DNA from: Pararhodobacter oceanensis
GTDB taxonomy: Bacteria; Pseudomonadota; Alphaproteobacteria; Rhodobacterales; Rhodobacteraceae
Assembly (NCBI RefSeq): GCF_003076755.1
Contig: NZ_QDKM01000001.1
Coordinates: forward strand, 372,001-436,000
Length of the DNA stretch: 64,000 nucleotides
Direction of reading: 5' to 3'
A program made the translations under genes and the position numbers. Shown piece by piece: positions 9,244 through 18,090 of the stretch; within the stretch, counting starts at the first letter, position 1, and each line of letters opens with the position of its first letter. The notes beneath the pieces were generated by a model. The model was not told where the DNA came from. It searched no databases and saw only the letters and a program-made list of their open reading frames with translations.

Positions 9244-10404
9244 TCAGGCCGGCATACGCATCTCGGCGATCCCCGCCCACCAGCTACAGCCCGCCGGGAT
9301 CGCGTTATCGTCGAAATCATACTCGGGGTGATGGACCATTGCGGTGTCGCCATTGCCGACCAGAATATAGGCGCCGGGGCGTTCCTCGAGCATAAAGGCG
9401 AAATCCTCACCGCCCATAATCAAGGGCGCGGTGGCGCAATCGCCGGAGATTTTCGTCGCCACTTGCGCGGCAAATTCGGTCTGCTCGGTGGAATTCACCA
9501 TCACCGGATAGCCCTTGCGGTAGCTGACATCGGCCTTGGCGCCGAAAGCCTCCGCGATGCCGGCCGCGATGCCTTTGATCCGCACCTCGGCCATCTCGCG
9601 GGTCTCTTTGTCCATTGTGCGCACGGTGCCGCGCAGGGTGACATTCTGCGGGATCACGTTGAACGCCTCGGATTCGGTGCGAAATGACGTCACCGAGACC
9701 ACCAGATTTTTCACCGGATCATGGTTGCGGCTGGCCACGGTTTGCAGGGCGGTGACCATTTGTGCGGCAACTACGGTGGTGTCGATCGCCTCATGCGGTT
9801 TCGCGGCATGGCCACCAAGCCCAACCACGGTGATCTCGAATTGGTCGGTGGCGGCGAAGAACGCGCCGTCGCGGATGGCGAATTGGCCCAGCGGGATGCC
9901 CGGCATATTGTGCATGCCGTAGACCTCTTGGATGCCCCAACGCTCCATCAGCCCGTCGTCGCACATTTCCTTGCCGCCGCCGCCGCCCTCTTCGGCGGGT
10001 TGGAAGATCACCACCACGGTGCCGTCGAAATTGCGCGTCTCGGAGAGATATTTCGCCGCCCCCAAGAGCATCGCGGTATGCCCGTCATGGCCGCAGGCGT
10101 GCATCTTGCCGGGGGTTTTCGAGGCATGGGCGGCGCCGGTGGCCTCATAGATCGGCAGCGCATCCATATCGGCACGCAGCCCGATCACTTTGCCCGAGGT
10201 GGTAGAGCGCCCCTTGATCACGCCGACCACACCGGTGCGGCCAATGCCCTCGGTGATCTCGTCGACGCCGAACTCACGCAGCCTCTCGGCCACAATGCCC
10301 GCCGTGCGATGGGTGTCGAACAGCAGTTCGGGGTTCTCATGGAAATCGCGCCGCCAAGCGGTGATTTCGGGCAGCATTTCGGAAAAACGGTTCTTGATTG
10401 GCAT
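9244..10404 (-). CDS. M20 family amidohydrolase (hippurate hydrolase-like), second copy
   Basis: Cytosolic metal-dependent amidohydrolase of peptidase family M20D, 386 residues, starting MPIKNRFSEMLPEITAWRRDFHENPEL. The metal-binding motif MHACGHDGHTAMLLGAAKYL lies near residues 100-120 and the conserved acid pair EEGGGGGKEMCDDG near 137-150. Relatives hydrolyse N-acyl amino acids such as hippurate, indole-3-acetyl amino acids or N-acetyl-diaminopimelate; substrate cannot be assigned here. It is 30 bases downstream of a closely similar paralogue (10435-11604), with matching motifs at the same spacing, so it arose by tandem duplication. Probably one transcript with argE and the paralogue, divergent from the peptide importer. 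Confidence 0.9.
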   Translation of the reverse strand: MPIKNRFSEMLPEITAWRRDFHENPELLFDTHRTAGIVAERLREFGVDEITEGIGRTGVVGVIKGRSTTSGKVIGLRADMDALPIYEATGAAHASKTPGKMHACGHDGHTAMLLGAAKYLSETRNFDGTVVVIFQPAEEGGGGGKEMCDDGLMERWGIQEVYGMHNMPGIPLGQFAIRDGAFFAATDQFEITVVGLGGHAAKPHEAIDTTVVAAQMVTALQTVASRNHDPVKNLVVSVTSFRTESEAFNVIPQNVTLRGTVRTMDKETREMAEVRIKGIAAGIAEAFGAKADVSYRKGYPVMVNSTEQTEFAAQVATKISGDCATAPLIMGGEDFAFMLEERPGAYILVGNGDTAMVHHPEYDFDDNAIPAGCSWWAGIAEMRMPA

Positions 10405-10434
10405 CGGTCGGTCCCCCTTTGAGGAATGATGTGA

Positions 10435-11604
10435 TCAGGCGGTCAGCGGCATGCGGCGTTCGGCCAGCGTCACGAACCAGCTGCAGCCTGCGGGAATGGC
10501 GTTATCGTCGAATTCATAGGCCGGATGGTGGCACATCGGGGTGTCGCCATTGCCCATGAAGATATAGGCGCCGGGCCGCGCTTCGAGCATAAAGGCGAAA
10601 TCTTCGGCGGGCATCACCGGTTTGACGTCGCGGATCACCGAACCGGCGACCTCTTCGGCGCAATCGGCGGCAAAAGCGGTTTGCTCGGGGTGGTTGACGG
10701 TCACCGGATAGCCGCGTTGGTAATCGACCACGGCGGTGCCGCCGTAGGCCTGCGCGGTCAAGGGCACCAGCGCCTCGATCCGCTCTTGCGCCAGATTGCG
10801 CAGATCGGGGTCCAGCGTGCGCACCGTGCCCTTCATCACCACCTCATGGGCGATGACATTCGAGGCCACGGAATCGGTGTGGAAGGCGCCGACGGTGACC
10901 ACGACATTGCCCAACGGGTCGATATTGCGGGCGACGATGGACTGCAGCGCGACGACGATATGGCTGGCCACCAACGTGGTGTCGACGGTTTCATGCGGCA
11001 TCGCGGCATGGCCGCCCTTGCCGGTGACGGTGATCTCGAATTCATCCGCCGAAGCCAAAAGCGCGCCTTCGCGGATGGCGAATTGGCCGACCTCGAAGCC
11101 GGGCATATTGTGCAGCCCGTAGACCTCTTGCACGCCCCAGCGGTCCATCAACCCGTCGTCAACCATCGCCTTGCCACCGGCGCCGCCCTCTTCGGCGGGC
11201 TGGAAGGCGAGCACCACGGTGCCGTCAAAATTGCGCGTTTCGGCCAGATATTGCGCCGCACCCAGCAAGATTGCGGTGTGCCCGTCATGGCCGCAGGCGT
11301 GCATCTTACCCGGGGTTTTCGAGGCATAGTCAACGCCCGACGCCTCATGGATCGGCAGCGCATCCAAATCGGCGCGGAAGGCCAAAACCTTGCCCGAGCC
11401 GGTCTTGCGCCCGTGGATCACCCCGACAACGCCGGAAATCCCGATGCCCGGCACCACCTCATCGCAGCCAAAGGCGGTGAGCTTGTCGGCGACAATCTTG
11501 CTGGTGCGCGGCAGGTCATACATCAACTCGGGGTTTTCATGCAGATCCCGACGCCATGCGGTGATTTCCGGGTGCATTTCGGCGAGACGGTTGCGAACAG
11601 GCAT
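10435..11604 (-). CDS. M20 family amidohydrolase (hippurate hydrolase-like), first copy
   Basis: 389-residue M20D amidohydrolase. The start at 11604 (MPVRNRLAEMHPEITAWRRDLHENPEL) has a strong AAGGAGG site; the frame is open further upstream but without support. The motif MHACGHDGHTAILLGAAQYL and the acid pair EEGGAGGKAMVDDGLM match the neighbour at 9244-10404 closely. Differences are scattered through the dimerisation lid, so the two copies may differ in acyl or amino-acid preference. Located between argE and its paralogue on the same strand, it is probably part of a peptide or acyl-amino-acid catabolic operon fed by the importer at 13210-18985. That link is inferred from adjacency. Confidence 0.9.
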   Translation of the reverse strand: MPVRNRLAEMHPEITAWRRDLHENPELMYDLPRTSKIVADKLTAFGCDEVVPGIGISGVVGVIHGRKTGSGKVLAFRADLDALPIHEASGVDYASKTPGKMHACGHDGHTAILLGAAQYLAETRNFDGTVVLAFQPAEEGGAGGKAMVDDGLMDRWGVQEVYGLHNMPGFEVGQFAIREGALLASADEFEITVTGKGGHAAMPHETVDTTLVASHIVVALQSIVARNIDPLGNVVVTVGAFHTDSVASNVIAHEVVMKGTVRTLDPDLRNLAQERIEALVPLTAQAYGGTAVVDYQRGYPVTVNHPEQTAFAADCAEEVAGSVIRDVKPVMPAEDFAFMLEARPGAYIFMGNGDTPMCHHPAYEFDDNAIPAGCSWFVTLAERRMPLTA

Positions 11605-11725
11605 CAAGGCCTCCTTGGGGTTGGGTGGCGCTAAAGTGGCGCGGAAATCGGGCTCGGGCAAGGGCAATCGCGGATGGTAATTGCCCTGCCGATTGTGATG
11701 CCCATTGCCATGTCCGAGACCCGCG

Positions 11726-12913
11726 CTAGGCCGGTTGCGGCGCGCACAACTCGTCGATCAGCCGCTCCATAAACGCCTGCCCCGCGGCGAATTGCTCGAG
11801 GGTGAGGAACTCATCGGGCTGATGCGCCTGCGCGATATCGCCGGGGCCGCAGACCACGGCGGAATAGCCGCGCACCTGAAATTGCCCACCCTCGGTGCCA
11901 TAGCTGACCACATGCGAGGCGTTGTCTCCGGTCAACCGCCGGGTCAAAGCCTCGGCGGCGCCGTCACTCTCGGGGCTGAGCGGGGGGACGCCGAAGACCT
12001 CAACCGCGTCAATGCGGGTCTCGGGGCGGATCGCCTGCATGCCGGCCTCGATCTCGCGGATTTTCGCGGTGATCTTGTCGCGCCACTGGGTGTCGCCGGG
12101 CACCGCGCGGGTGGAGAGGACGAATTCGCAGTCCTTGGCGGTGATATTATGCGCGGTTCCGCCGGAGATTTTACCGATATGCAGGGTCGAGAACGGCGGA
12201 TCGAAGGGCGCGGCCAGTTCCGAGGGCGTGGCGGCGGCATTGGCGGCGTTTTGCTCATTGGCCCATTGGATCAACCGGCCCGCCTCCATGATCGCGCTGA
12301 CGCCGTAGGGCTGCAGTGAGGAATGCACCTCAAACCCATGAATATGCACAGCAAAACCGAGCCCACCCTTATGGCCGGTGACCACTTTCATCATCGAAGG
12401 CTCGCCGACAATCACCGTATCGCCGCGCGGCATATCCGAGGCGATCATCGCTTCGATCAGATCGGCGACGGCCATACAGCCAACCTCTTCGTCAAAGGAC
12501 AGCGCCAGTTGCAAAGGCCGTTTGAGCGGTGCGTGTTTGGCCTTGACCAGCGCCCAGATCGCCAGCGCGTCAAACCCCTTCATATCGCAGGTGCCGCGAC
12601 CGAACAGTTTGCCGTCTTTCTCGGTTAACGCCCAGGGATCGGTGGTCCATGCCTGCCCCTCGACCGGCACCACATCGGTATGCCCCGAGAGCACCACCGC
12701 ACCGGCGATCTGCGGCCCGACATGGGCATAAAGATGCGCTTTGGTGCCGCACACCGAGGGCACCCGCTGCACGGTGATGCCATGCGTGGCCAGATAGCCC
12801 TCGACCCAATCGACAAGCGGCAGATTGGTGTCGCTGCTGACCGTGGGAAAGGCGATCAACCTTTCAAGTATGGCGCGCGGCGCAAGCTCCGGCCCGTGAG
12901 TATCCACCGTCAT
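11726..12913 (-). CDS. argE: Acetylornithine deacetylase / M20A hydrolase (ArgE)
   Basis: Metal-dependent deacylase of the M20A family, 395 residues, starting MTVDTHGPELAPRAILERLIAFPTVS. Metal ligands are visible in VVLSGHTDVVPVEGQAW (His and catalytic Asp), LFGRGTCDMKGFDA (bridging Asp) and LSFDEEVGCMAVADL (catalytic Glu pair). Closest in pattern to ArgE, which removes acetate from N-acetylornithine in arginine synthesis. Many alphaproteobacterial members of this group act in amino-acid or peptide catabolism instead, and the two M20D neighbours make a catabolic role possible. It is the first gene of the minus-strand cluster, divergent from dppD. Confidence 0.85.
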   Translation of the reverse strand: MTVDTHGPELAPRAILERLIAFPTVSSDTNLPLVDWVEGYLATHGITVQRVPSVCGTKAHLYAHVGPQIAGAVVLSGHTDVVPVEGQAWTTDPWALTEKDGKLFGRGTCDMKGFDALAIWALVKAKHAPLKRPLQLALSFDEEVGCMAVADLIEAMIASDMPRGDTVIVGEPSMMKVVTGHKGGLGFAVHIHGFEVHSSLQPYGVSAIMEAGRLIQWANEQNAANAAATPSELAAPFDPPFSTLHIGKISGGTAHNITAKDCEFVLSTRAVPGDTQWRDKITAKIREIEAGMQAIRPETRIDAVEVFGVPPLSPESDGAAEALTRRLTGDNASHVVSYGTEGGQFQVRGYSAVVCGPGDIAQAHQPDEFLTLEQFAAGQAFMERLIDELCAPQPA

Positions 12914-13119
12914 GGTAATCCCTTATTATTCCCGCCGGTTAGCGCTCCGGCCCTGTGGTTTTTCCTGTGGTTTTCTGGCGCCATCCTCTGCGCGCGACCC
13001 TGTCTGCGTCAAGGCCCGAGATGCGCTTCAGTTACCCCCCGAGCCGGGCGTCAGGCAGCGCATCCTAGCCGGGCGCGTCTTATTTTATTACACTAATTCA
13101 GCTTTCTAGCCGCCTATAT

Positions 13120-13187
13120 TTGTCTTGCTTGGTGAGACAATCCTTGCCAGTCTGAGTGTTAACACCCGATTCAAAAAAGAAATCGGG
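13120..13187 (+). promoter_or_regulatory. Two inverted repeats upstream of the peptide importer operon
   Basis: In the AT-rich leader between argE and dppD there are two small dyads. The first is TTGTCT at 13120-13125 facing AGACAA at 13135-13140 (nine-base spacer). The second is CCCGATT at 13165-13171 facing AATCGGG at 13181-13187 with an A-rich loop, ending 22 bases before the dppD start. Either may be an operator, and the second could act as an RNA hairpin in the leader. No regulator gene is adjacent. The whole 12914-13209 segment holds no other coding frame. Confidence 0.4.
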
Positions 13188-13209
13188 AAGAATAACGTGG
13201 GAGGTCTAC

Positions 13210-14205
13210 ATGCCCGACGGGGCCGCACCGGTTCTTGATGTCCAAAACCTCAAGACGGTTTTTCGCGTGCGCGGTGGCGAAGTCCATGCCGTGAACTCGG
13301 TCAGTTTCGACCTTCGGCCCGGTGAGTTGCTGGGCGTCGTCGGCGAGTCCGGTTCGGGCAAATCGGTGACGATGATGTCGCTTCTGGGCCTCCTGCCCTC
13401 ACCCCCTGCCGAGGTGCGTGAGGGCACGGTGATGCTGGGTGATCGCAACCTATTGACCATGGGCGCCGAGGACATGCGCAATGTGCGCGGCGGCGAAGTG
13501 GGGTTTGTGTTTCAAGACCCGATGACCTCGCTCAATCCGGTGTTCAACGTCGGTTTCCAGATCATGGAGCCGCTGCGCGTCCATATGGGGCTGACGCGGC
13601 GCAAGGCGCGGGACCGTGCGGTGGAACTCCTTGAAATCGTGGGCATTCCCGATGCGCGGCGGCGGCTCAAGGATTATCCGCACCAGTTTTCCGGCGGTAT
13701 GCGGCAACGGGTGATGATCGCGATTGCGCTGGCCTGTGATCCGAAGGTGTTGATCGCCGACGAGCCAACCACAGCGCTGGATGTGACCATTCAGGCGCAG
13801 ATACTGGAGTTGGTGAAGGACCTGCGGCAGAAACTCGGCATGGCGATCATCTGGATCACCCATGATCTGGGGGTGATTGCGGGCATCGCCGACCGTGTGC
13901 TGGTGATGTATGGCGGACAGGTGGCCGAACAGGGGCCGGTGCGCGAGTTATTCGCCAATCCGGCGCATCCCTATACCCGCGCTTTGCTGCAAACCATGCC
14001 CAAGCTGCACGGCACCCGCGACGACAAGCTGCGGGTGATTGAGGGCCAGCCGCCGATGCTGGGCGCGCATCCCACCGCCTGCCCGTTTCGCGACCGTTGC
14101 CCGCATGCGATGGAAATCTGCGCGCGTGAAAACCCGCAGCGCCGCCCCTTGGGGGGTAACCATGATGTCGCCTGCCACTGGGACCATCGGGAGGCCGCGC
14201 TATGA
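13210..14205 (+). CDS. dppD: Peptide ABC transporter ATP-binding protein (DppD)
   Basis: ATPase of a dipeptide/oligopeptide importer, 331 residues from ATG 13210, which has a good GGGAGG ribosome site; an earlier in-frame ATG at 13156 lacks one. Walker A is GESGSGKS near residue 47, the ABC signature is FSGGMRQR near 161, Walker B is KVLIADEPT near 181, and the switch histidine follows in WITHDLG. The C-terminal oligopeptide-transporter extension has the cysteine-containing motif [16 protein letters not shown], typical of DppD/OppD and able to hold an iron-sulfur cluster. The stop overlaps dppF by four bases. Confidence 0.94.
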   Translation: MPDGAAPVLDVQNLKTVFRVRGGEVHAVNSVSFDLRPGELLGVVGESGSGKSVTMMSLLGLLPSPPAEVREGTVMLGDRNLLTMGAEDMRNVRGGEVGFVFQDPMTSLNPVFNVGFQIMEPLRVHMGLTRRKARDRAVELLEIVGIPDARRRLKDYPHQFSGGMRQRVMIAIALACDPKVLIADEPTTALDVTIQAQILELVKDLRQKLGMAIIWITHDLGVIAGIADRVLVMYGGQVAEQGPVRELFANPAHPYTRALLQTMPKLHGTRDDKLRVIEGQPPMLGAHPTACPFRDRCPHAMEICARENPQRRPLGGNHDVACHWDHREAAL

Positions 14206-15242
14206 AGGATATTCCTGCCCCCAGCTCGGCCCCTAATCCGGCGCCAGATACCGCCCGTAAACTGGTCGAAGTGCGCGACCTAAAAATGCATTTCCCGATC
14301 TACGGCGGCATCCTGCGTCGCCAGATCGGCGCGGTGAAGGCGGTCGACGGGGTGTCCTTTGACATCTTTGAGGGCGAAACCCTTGGCATTGTGGGCGAAT
14401 CCGGTTGCGGGAAATCCACCTGCGGGCGGGCGGTGCTACGGCTCTATGAGGCGACGGCGGGCTCGATCACCATTGACGGCACCGATATCGCCACGCTCTC
14501 GCAAGAGGCTTTGCGCAAGCGGCGGCCTGCGATGCAGATGGTGTTTCAAGACCCGCAAGCCAGCCTCAATCCGCGGATGACCGTGGCGGGGATCATTGGC
14601 GAGCCGCTCGATGAACACACCAACTGGAACCGCGCCAAAAAGCTGGAGCGGATCTATGAGTTGATGGATGCGGTCGGGCTTAACCGCGATTTTGCCAATC
14701 GCTACCCGCATGCCTTCTCGGGCGGGCAGCGGCAGCGTATCGGGATTGCCCGCGCGCTCGCGTTGAACCCCAAGTTCATCGTCTGCGACGAGCCGATTGC
14801 GGCGCTCGATGTGTCGATCCAAGCGCAGGTGGTGAACCTGCTGGAGGAGCTGCAAGAGCAATTCGGCCTGACCTATATGTTCATCAGCCACGACCTGAGC
14901 ATGGTGCGCCATATCGCCGACCGGGTGGCGGTGATGTATCTGGGCGTGATTGTCGAACTGGCGCCGGTGCAGGACCTCTACGACCATCCGCAGCACCCCT
15001 ATACCGAGGCGCTCTTGTCCGCCGTGCCCGAACCCGATCCTTCGGCGGAGGTGCGCAAGGACCGGATTGTGCTGAGGGGTGACGTGCCCTCGCCCTCGAA
15101 CCCGCCCAAAGGCTGCAACTTCTGCACCCGTTGCCCCAAGGTGATGGACATTTGCCGCGAGATCGCACCAGAGACGCTGGAGGTCCGCCCCGGCCATTTC
15201 GCTGCCTGTCACTTGCATACCCACGACCAGACCGCGGGCTAA
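14202..15242 (+). CDS. dppF: Peptide ABC transporter ATP-binding protein (DppF)
   Basis: Second ATPase of the importer, 346 residues, beginning in an ATGA overlap with dppD. The N-terminal motif [28 protein letters not shown] is characteristic of DppF/OppF. Walker [10 protein letters not shown], signature FSGGQRQRI, Walker [13 protein letters not shown] and the switch FISHDLSMV are all intact. The C-terminal extension [15 protein letters not shown] mirrors that of DppD. The two ATPases should form the heterodimeric motor under DppB and DppC. The binding-protein gene starts 54 bases downstream. Confidence 0.94.
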   Translation: MKDIPAPSSAPNPAPDTARKLVEVRDLKMHFPIYGGILRRQIGAVKAVDGVSFDIFEGETLGIVGESGCGKSTCGRAVLRLYEATAGSITIDGTDIATLSQEALRKRRPAMQMVFQDPQASLNPRMTVAGIIGEPLDEHTNWNRAKKLERIYELMDAVGLNRDFANRYPHAFSGGQRQRIGIARALALNPKFIVCDEPIAALDVSIQAQVVNLLEELQEQFGLTYMFISHDLSMVRHIADRVAVMYLGVIVELAPVQDLYDHPQHPYTEALLSAVPEPDPSAEVRKDRIVLRGDVPSPSNPPKGCNFCTRCPKVMDICREIAPETLEVRPGHFAACHLHTHDQTAG

Positions 15243-15295
15243 ACCACGGCGAACGACGCATGATAACCAACCCACGACCAACATGGAGAGGATAT

Positions 15296-17002
15296 ATGAA
15301 ACAAAGGTTTACTTTGATCGGGGCCGCGACAGCGCTGGCGCTCTTGCCGGTTTCGGCAATGGCCGAGCGTGGCGACAGCGGCCATCTGAATGTGATCTAC
15401 TGGCAGGCGCCGTCGATCATGAACCCCTATCTGTCAGGCGGCACCAAGGATGTGGACGCGTCCAACATCGTGATCGAGCCGCTGGCACGCTATAATCCGC
15501 GCGGTGAGTTGGTCGCTTGGCTGGCCGAAGAGATCCCGACAGTGGAAAACGGCGGCGTGGCCGAAGACCTGATGTCGATCACCTGGCGTCTGCGCGAGGG
15601 GCTGTTGTGGTCCGATGGCACGCCGGTGACCTCGACCGATGTGGCGTTCACCGCGGAATACTGCATGCACCCCGAAGGCGGCTGCGCCCAGTTGCGCCAG
15701 TTCAACGGTGTGGAAAGCGTCGAAGTGGTCGATGATCTGACCGTGACGGTGCATTTTGACGAGGCCACGCCGGTGCCTTACGGCCCCTTTGTGACCGGTT
15801 TCGCGCCGATCATTCAGGCCGCGCAATTCGCCGATTGCCTTGGCGCCCGCGCACCTGAATGCACCGAGGCCAACTTCTATCCGATCGGCACTGGCGCCTT
15901 TCGCGTCACCGATTTCCGGCCCAATGACGTAATCCAGTTCGAGGCCAACCCGAACTACCGCGATCCGGCATTGCCGCATTTCGCCACGCTGACCCTGAAG
16001 GGCGGCGGCGACGCGGCCTCGGCCGGTCGTGCGGTGATGGAAACCGGCGAGATGGATTACGCTTGGAACCTGCAGCTTGCGCCCGATGTCATCGCGACGA
16101 TGGCGCAGGGTGGTCAGGGCGTGCCGATTTCGGCCTTTGGCACTTTGGTTGAGCGGATCGAAGTCAACTTGACCGACCCCTCGCCCGATCTGCCGCCCGA
16201 GACGCGCTCGACCCGCGAGGCACCGCATCCGATCCTCTCGGATATCCGCGTGCGCGAGGCGCTGAGCCGCGCCATCGACCGCGAATTGCTGGTCGAAATC
16301 GGTTACGGTGTCGCCGGTCTGCCCGGCTGTAACCTCGTGCCATCGCCGCCCGCCTTCGCGTCGGACACCAACGCCGATTGCGTGACGCAGGATATGGACC
16401 GTGCGCGCGAGTTGTTGGATGAGGCCGGTTGGGAAGTCGGCGGCGACGGTATCCGCGTCAAGGATGGCCAGCGTCTGGTGCTGGATTACCAGACCTCAAC
16501 CAATGCTGTGCGTCAGGATTTCCAGGCGCTGATCCAGCAGTGGTGGCGCGAGATCGGCGTTGAAGCCAATCTGCGCAATATCAACGCTTCGGTGTTCTTT
16601 GGCGGTGATCCGGGGTCGCCCGACACCTTCCAGAAGTTCTATGCCGACGTCGAGATGTATGCCAACAACTTCTCGGGCACCGATCCGGCGGCCTATCTGG
16701 GTCAGTATCTCTGCGGCAATGAGCCCCGCCCCGATACCCAGTGGCAGGGCGAGAATATCAACCGCTACTGTGACCCCGCCTATGACGCCCTGCACGACGA
16801 GTTGGGCCGCACCGCCAATACCGAGGACCGCGCCCGTATCGCGCGCGAACTCAACGACATGCTGGTGCGCAGCTACACGATCATCCCGCTGGTCTCGCGC
16901 GGTCGCGTCTCGGCGCGCTCTGTCACGCTTGAGGGCGTTGATCTGAACGTCTGGGACAGCGAAACCTCGGGCATCGCCGAATGGCGCCGCGCCTCGAACT
17001 GA
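15296..17002 (+). CDS. Peptide ABC transporter substrate-binding protein
   Basis: Periplasmic binding protein of family 5 (DppA/OppA/NikA type), 568 residues from ATG 15296, with a GGAGAGG site just upstream. The signal peptide is MKQRFTLIGAATALALLPVSAMA. The mature part contains the family pattern: LNVIYWQAPSIMNPYL near the N-terminus, ITWRLREGLLWSDGTPVTSTDVAFT near 105-130, and a C-terminal RELNDMLVRSYTIIPLVSRG segment. It supplies substrate, probably peptides, to the DppBC permease. The exact ligand cannot be read. It sits between the ATPase and permease genes, an order common in Rhodobacteraceae. Confidence 0.9.
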   Translation: MKQRFTLIGAATALALLPVSAMAERGDSGHLNVIYWQAPSIMNPYLSGGTKDVDASNIVIEPLARYNPRGELVAWLAEEIPTVENGGVAEDLMSITWRLREGLLWSDGTPVTSTDVAFTAEYCMHPEGGCAQLRQFNGVESVEVVDDLTVTVHFDEATPVPYGPFVTGFAPIIQAAQFADCLGARAPECTEANFYPIGTGAFRVTDFRPNDVIQFEANPNYRDPALPHFATLTLKGGGDAASAGRAVMETGEMDYAWNLQLAPDVIATMAQGGQGVPISAFGTLVERIEVNLTDPSPDLPPETRSTREAPHPILSDIRVREALSRAIDRELLVEIGYGVAGLPGCNLVPSPPAFASDTNADCVTQDMDRARELLDEAGWEVGGDGIRVKDGQRLVLDYQTSTNAVRQDFQALIQQWWREIGVEANLRNINASVFFGGDPGSPDTFQKFYADVEMYANNFSGTDPAAYLGQYLCGNEPRPDTQWQGENINRYCDPAYDALHDELGRTANTEDRARIARELNDMLVRSYTIIPLVSRGRVSARSVTLEGVDLNVWDSETSGIAEWRRASN

Positions 17003-17016
17003 TCCTGTGATCCCCT

Positions 17017-17044
17017 CCTTGCCCCGCCGTCGCGCGGGGCAAGG
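17017..17044 (+). terminator. Strong stem-loop after the binding-protein gene
   Basis: A perfect 11-bp stem (CCTTGCCCCGC / GCGGGGCAAGG) with a six-base loop lies 14 bases after the binding-protein stop and 35 bases before dppB. There is no T-run, so it is not a classical intrinsic terminator. A structure in this position often stabilises the upstream messenger or attenuates read-through, so that the binding protein exceeds the permease. Confidence 0.5.
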
Positions 17045-17079
17045 CCTCCCGCTTCGAACGCTGAACAAAGGCGCCTTTC

Positions 17080-18090
17080 ATGTTCACTTACACGCTGAGA
17101 CGATTGCTGCTGGCGATCCCGACGCTTTTGTTCATCGCTCTGGCTATTTTTCTGTTGCTCGAGCTTTCACCCGGCGATCCGATGGCCGATATGCCGCTAA
17201 CCATTCCGCCCGAAGTGCGCGAGCAGATGCGCCTTGCGCTGGGGCTTGGCGAGGCGTGGTATATCCGCTTTGGCAAATGGCTCTATATGTTCTCGGTGGT
17301 GGAACCCAGCCATGTGCTGGCCAATATGACCGGCATTGAAAGCCTCGCGGTTGAGGGGCAGCGGATTATTTCCTTTCAGTCACGCTCGCCGGTGGCGGAT
17401 ATCATCGCGCAGCGCCTGCCGCAGACACTCTGGGTGGTCGGGCTGTCCTATATCCTCGGCATCCTGATCGCGGTGCCGATCGGGGTTTATTCGGCCTATA
17501 GGCAATATAGCTGGTTCGACCAATTGGGCGCCTTTGTCTCGATGGTTGGCTTCTCGCTGCCGACCTTCTTCACCGGCCCGCTGCTGATCCTGATCTTCTC
17601 GATCTGGCTTGGCTGGTTCCCGATCATCTATGACACCACGCTGGTGGTCGACAGTTGGCACAATCTGGGCCTGCAAATCCGCCAGATGGCGATGCCGGTG
17701 TTTGTGCTGACGCTTTATAACGCGGCGCAGATCAACCGCTTTATGCGCGCCTCGATGCTGGACAATTTCACCCAAGACTATGTGCGCACCGCCCGCGCCA
17801 AGGGCATGACCGAGCGCGTCGTGGTGCTGGTGCATGTGCTGCGCAACTCGATGATTCCGGTGGTGACGGTGATCGCGCTTGGCATTCCGACGATCTTCAC
17901 CGGCGCGATCATCACCGAGCAGATTTTCCGCGTCAACGGCCTCGGGCAGCTGTTGATCATCGCGATCTACGCCTCGGACCTGCCGATGGTGCTGACCCTG
18001 TCGATGGTGTTTGCCATTCTGATCGTCGGTTTCAACCTGATCGCCGATCTGATGTATGCCCTGCTTGATCCGAGGATCCGCTATGACTGA
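17080..18090 (+). CDS. dppB: Peptide ABC transporter permease (DppB)
   Basis: Inner-membrane permease subunit, 336 residues, starting MFTYTLRRLLLAIPTLLFIALAIFLLLELSPGDP, the usual DppB N-terminus with its first transmembrane helix. Further helices lie at about 107-130, 145-170, 205-225, 265-290 and 305-325. The EAA loop that docks the ATPases is ASMLDNFTQDYVRTARAKGMTERVVVLVHVLRNSMIPV. A periplasmic insertion between helices 1 and 2 (GLGEAWYIRFGKWLYMFSVVEP) is longer than in E. coli DppB but common in this subgroup. It overlaps dppC by eight bases. Confidence 0.94.
   Translation: MFTYTLRRLLLAIPTLLFIALAIFLLLELSPGDPMADMPLTIPPEVREQMRLALGLGEAWYIRFGKWLYMFSVVEPSHVLANMTGIESLAVEGQRIISFQSRSPVADIIAQRLPQTLWVVGLSYILGILIAVPIGVYSAYRQYSWFDQLGAFVSMVGFSLPTFFTGPLLILIFSIWLGWFPIIYDTTLVVDSWHNLGLQIRQMAMPVFVLTLYNAAQINRFMRASMLDNFTQDYVRTARAKGMTERVVVLVHVLRNSMIPVVTVIALGIPTIFTGAIITEQIFRVNGLGQLLIIAIYASDLPMVLTLSMVFAILIVGFNLIADLMYALLDPRIRYD

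Noticed and set aside
10525-11634. 369-codon plus-strand frame opposite the M20 amidohydrolase
   Set aside because: Antisense shadow; the paralogue at 9244-10404 shows a similar antisense frame, as expected from shared codon use rather than coding.
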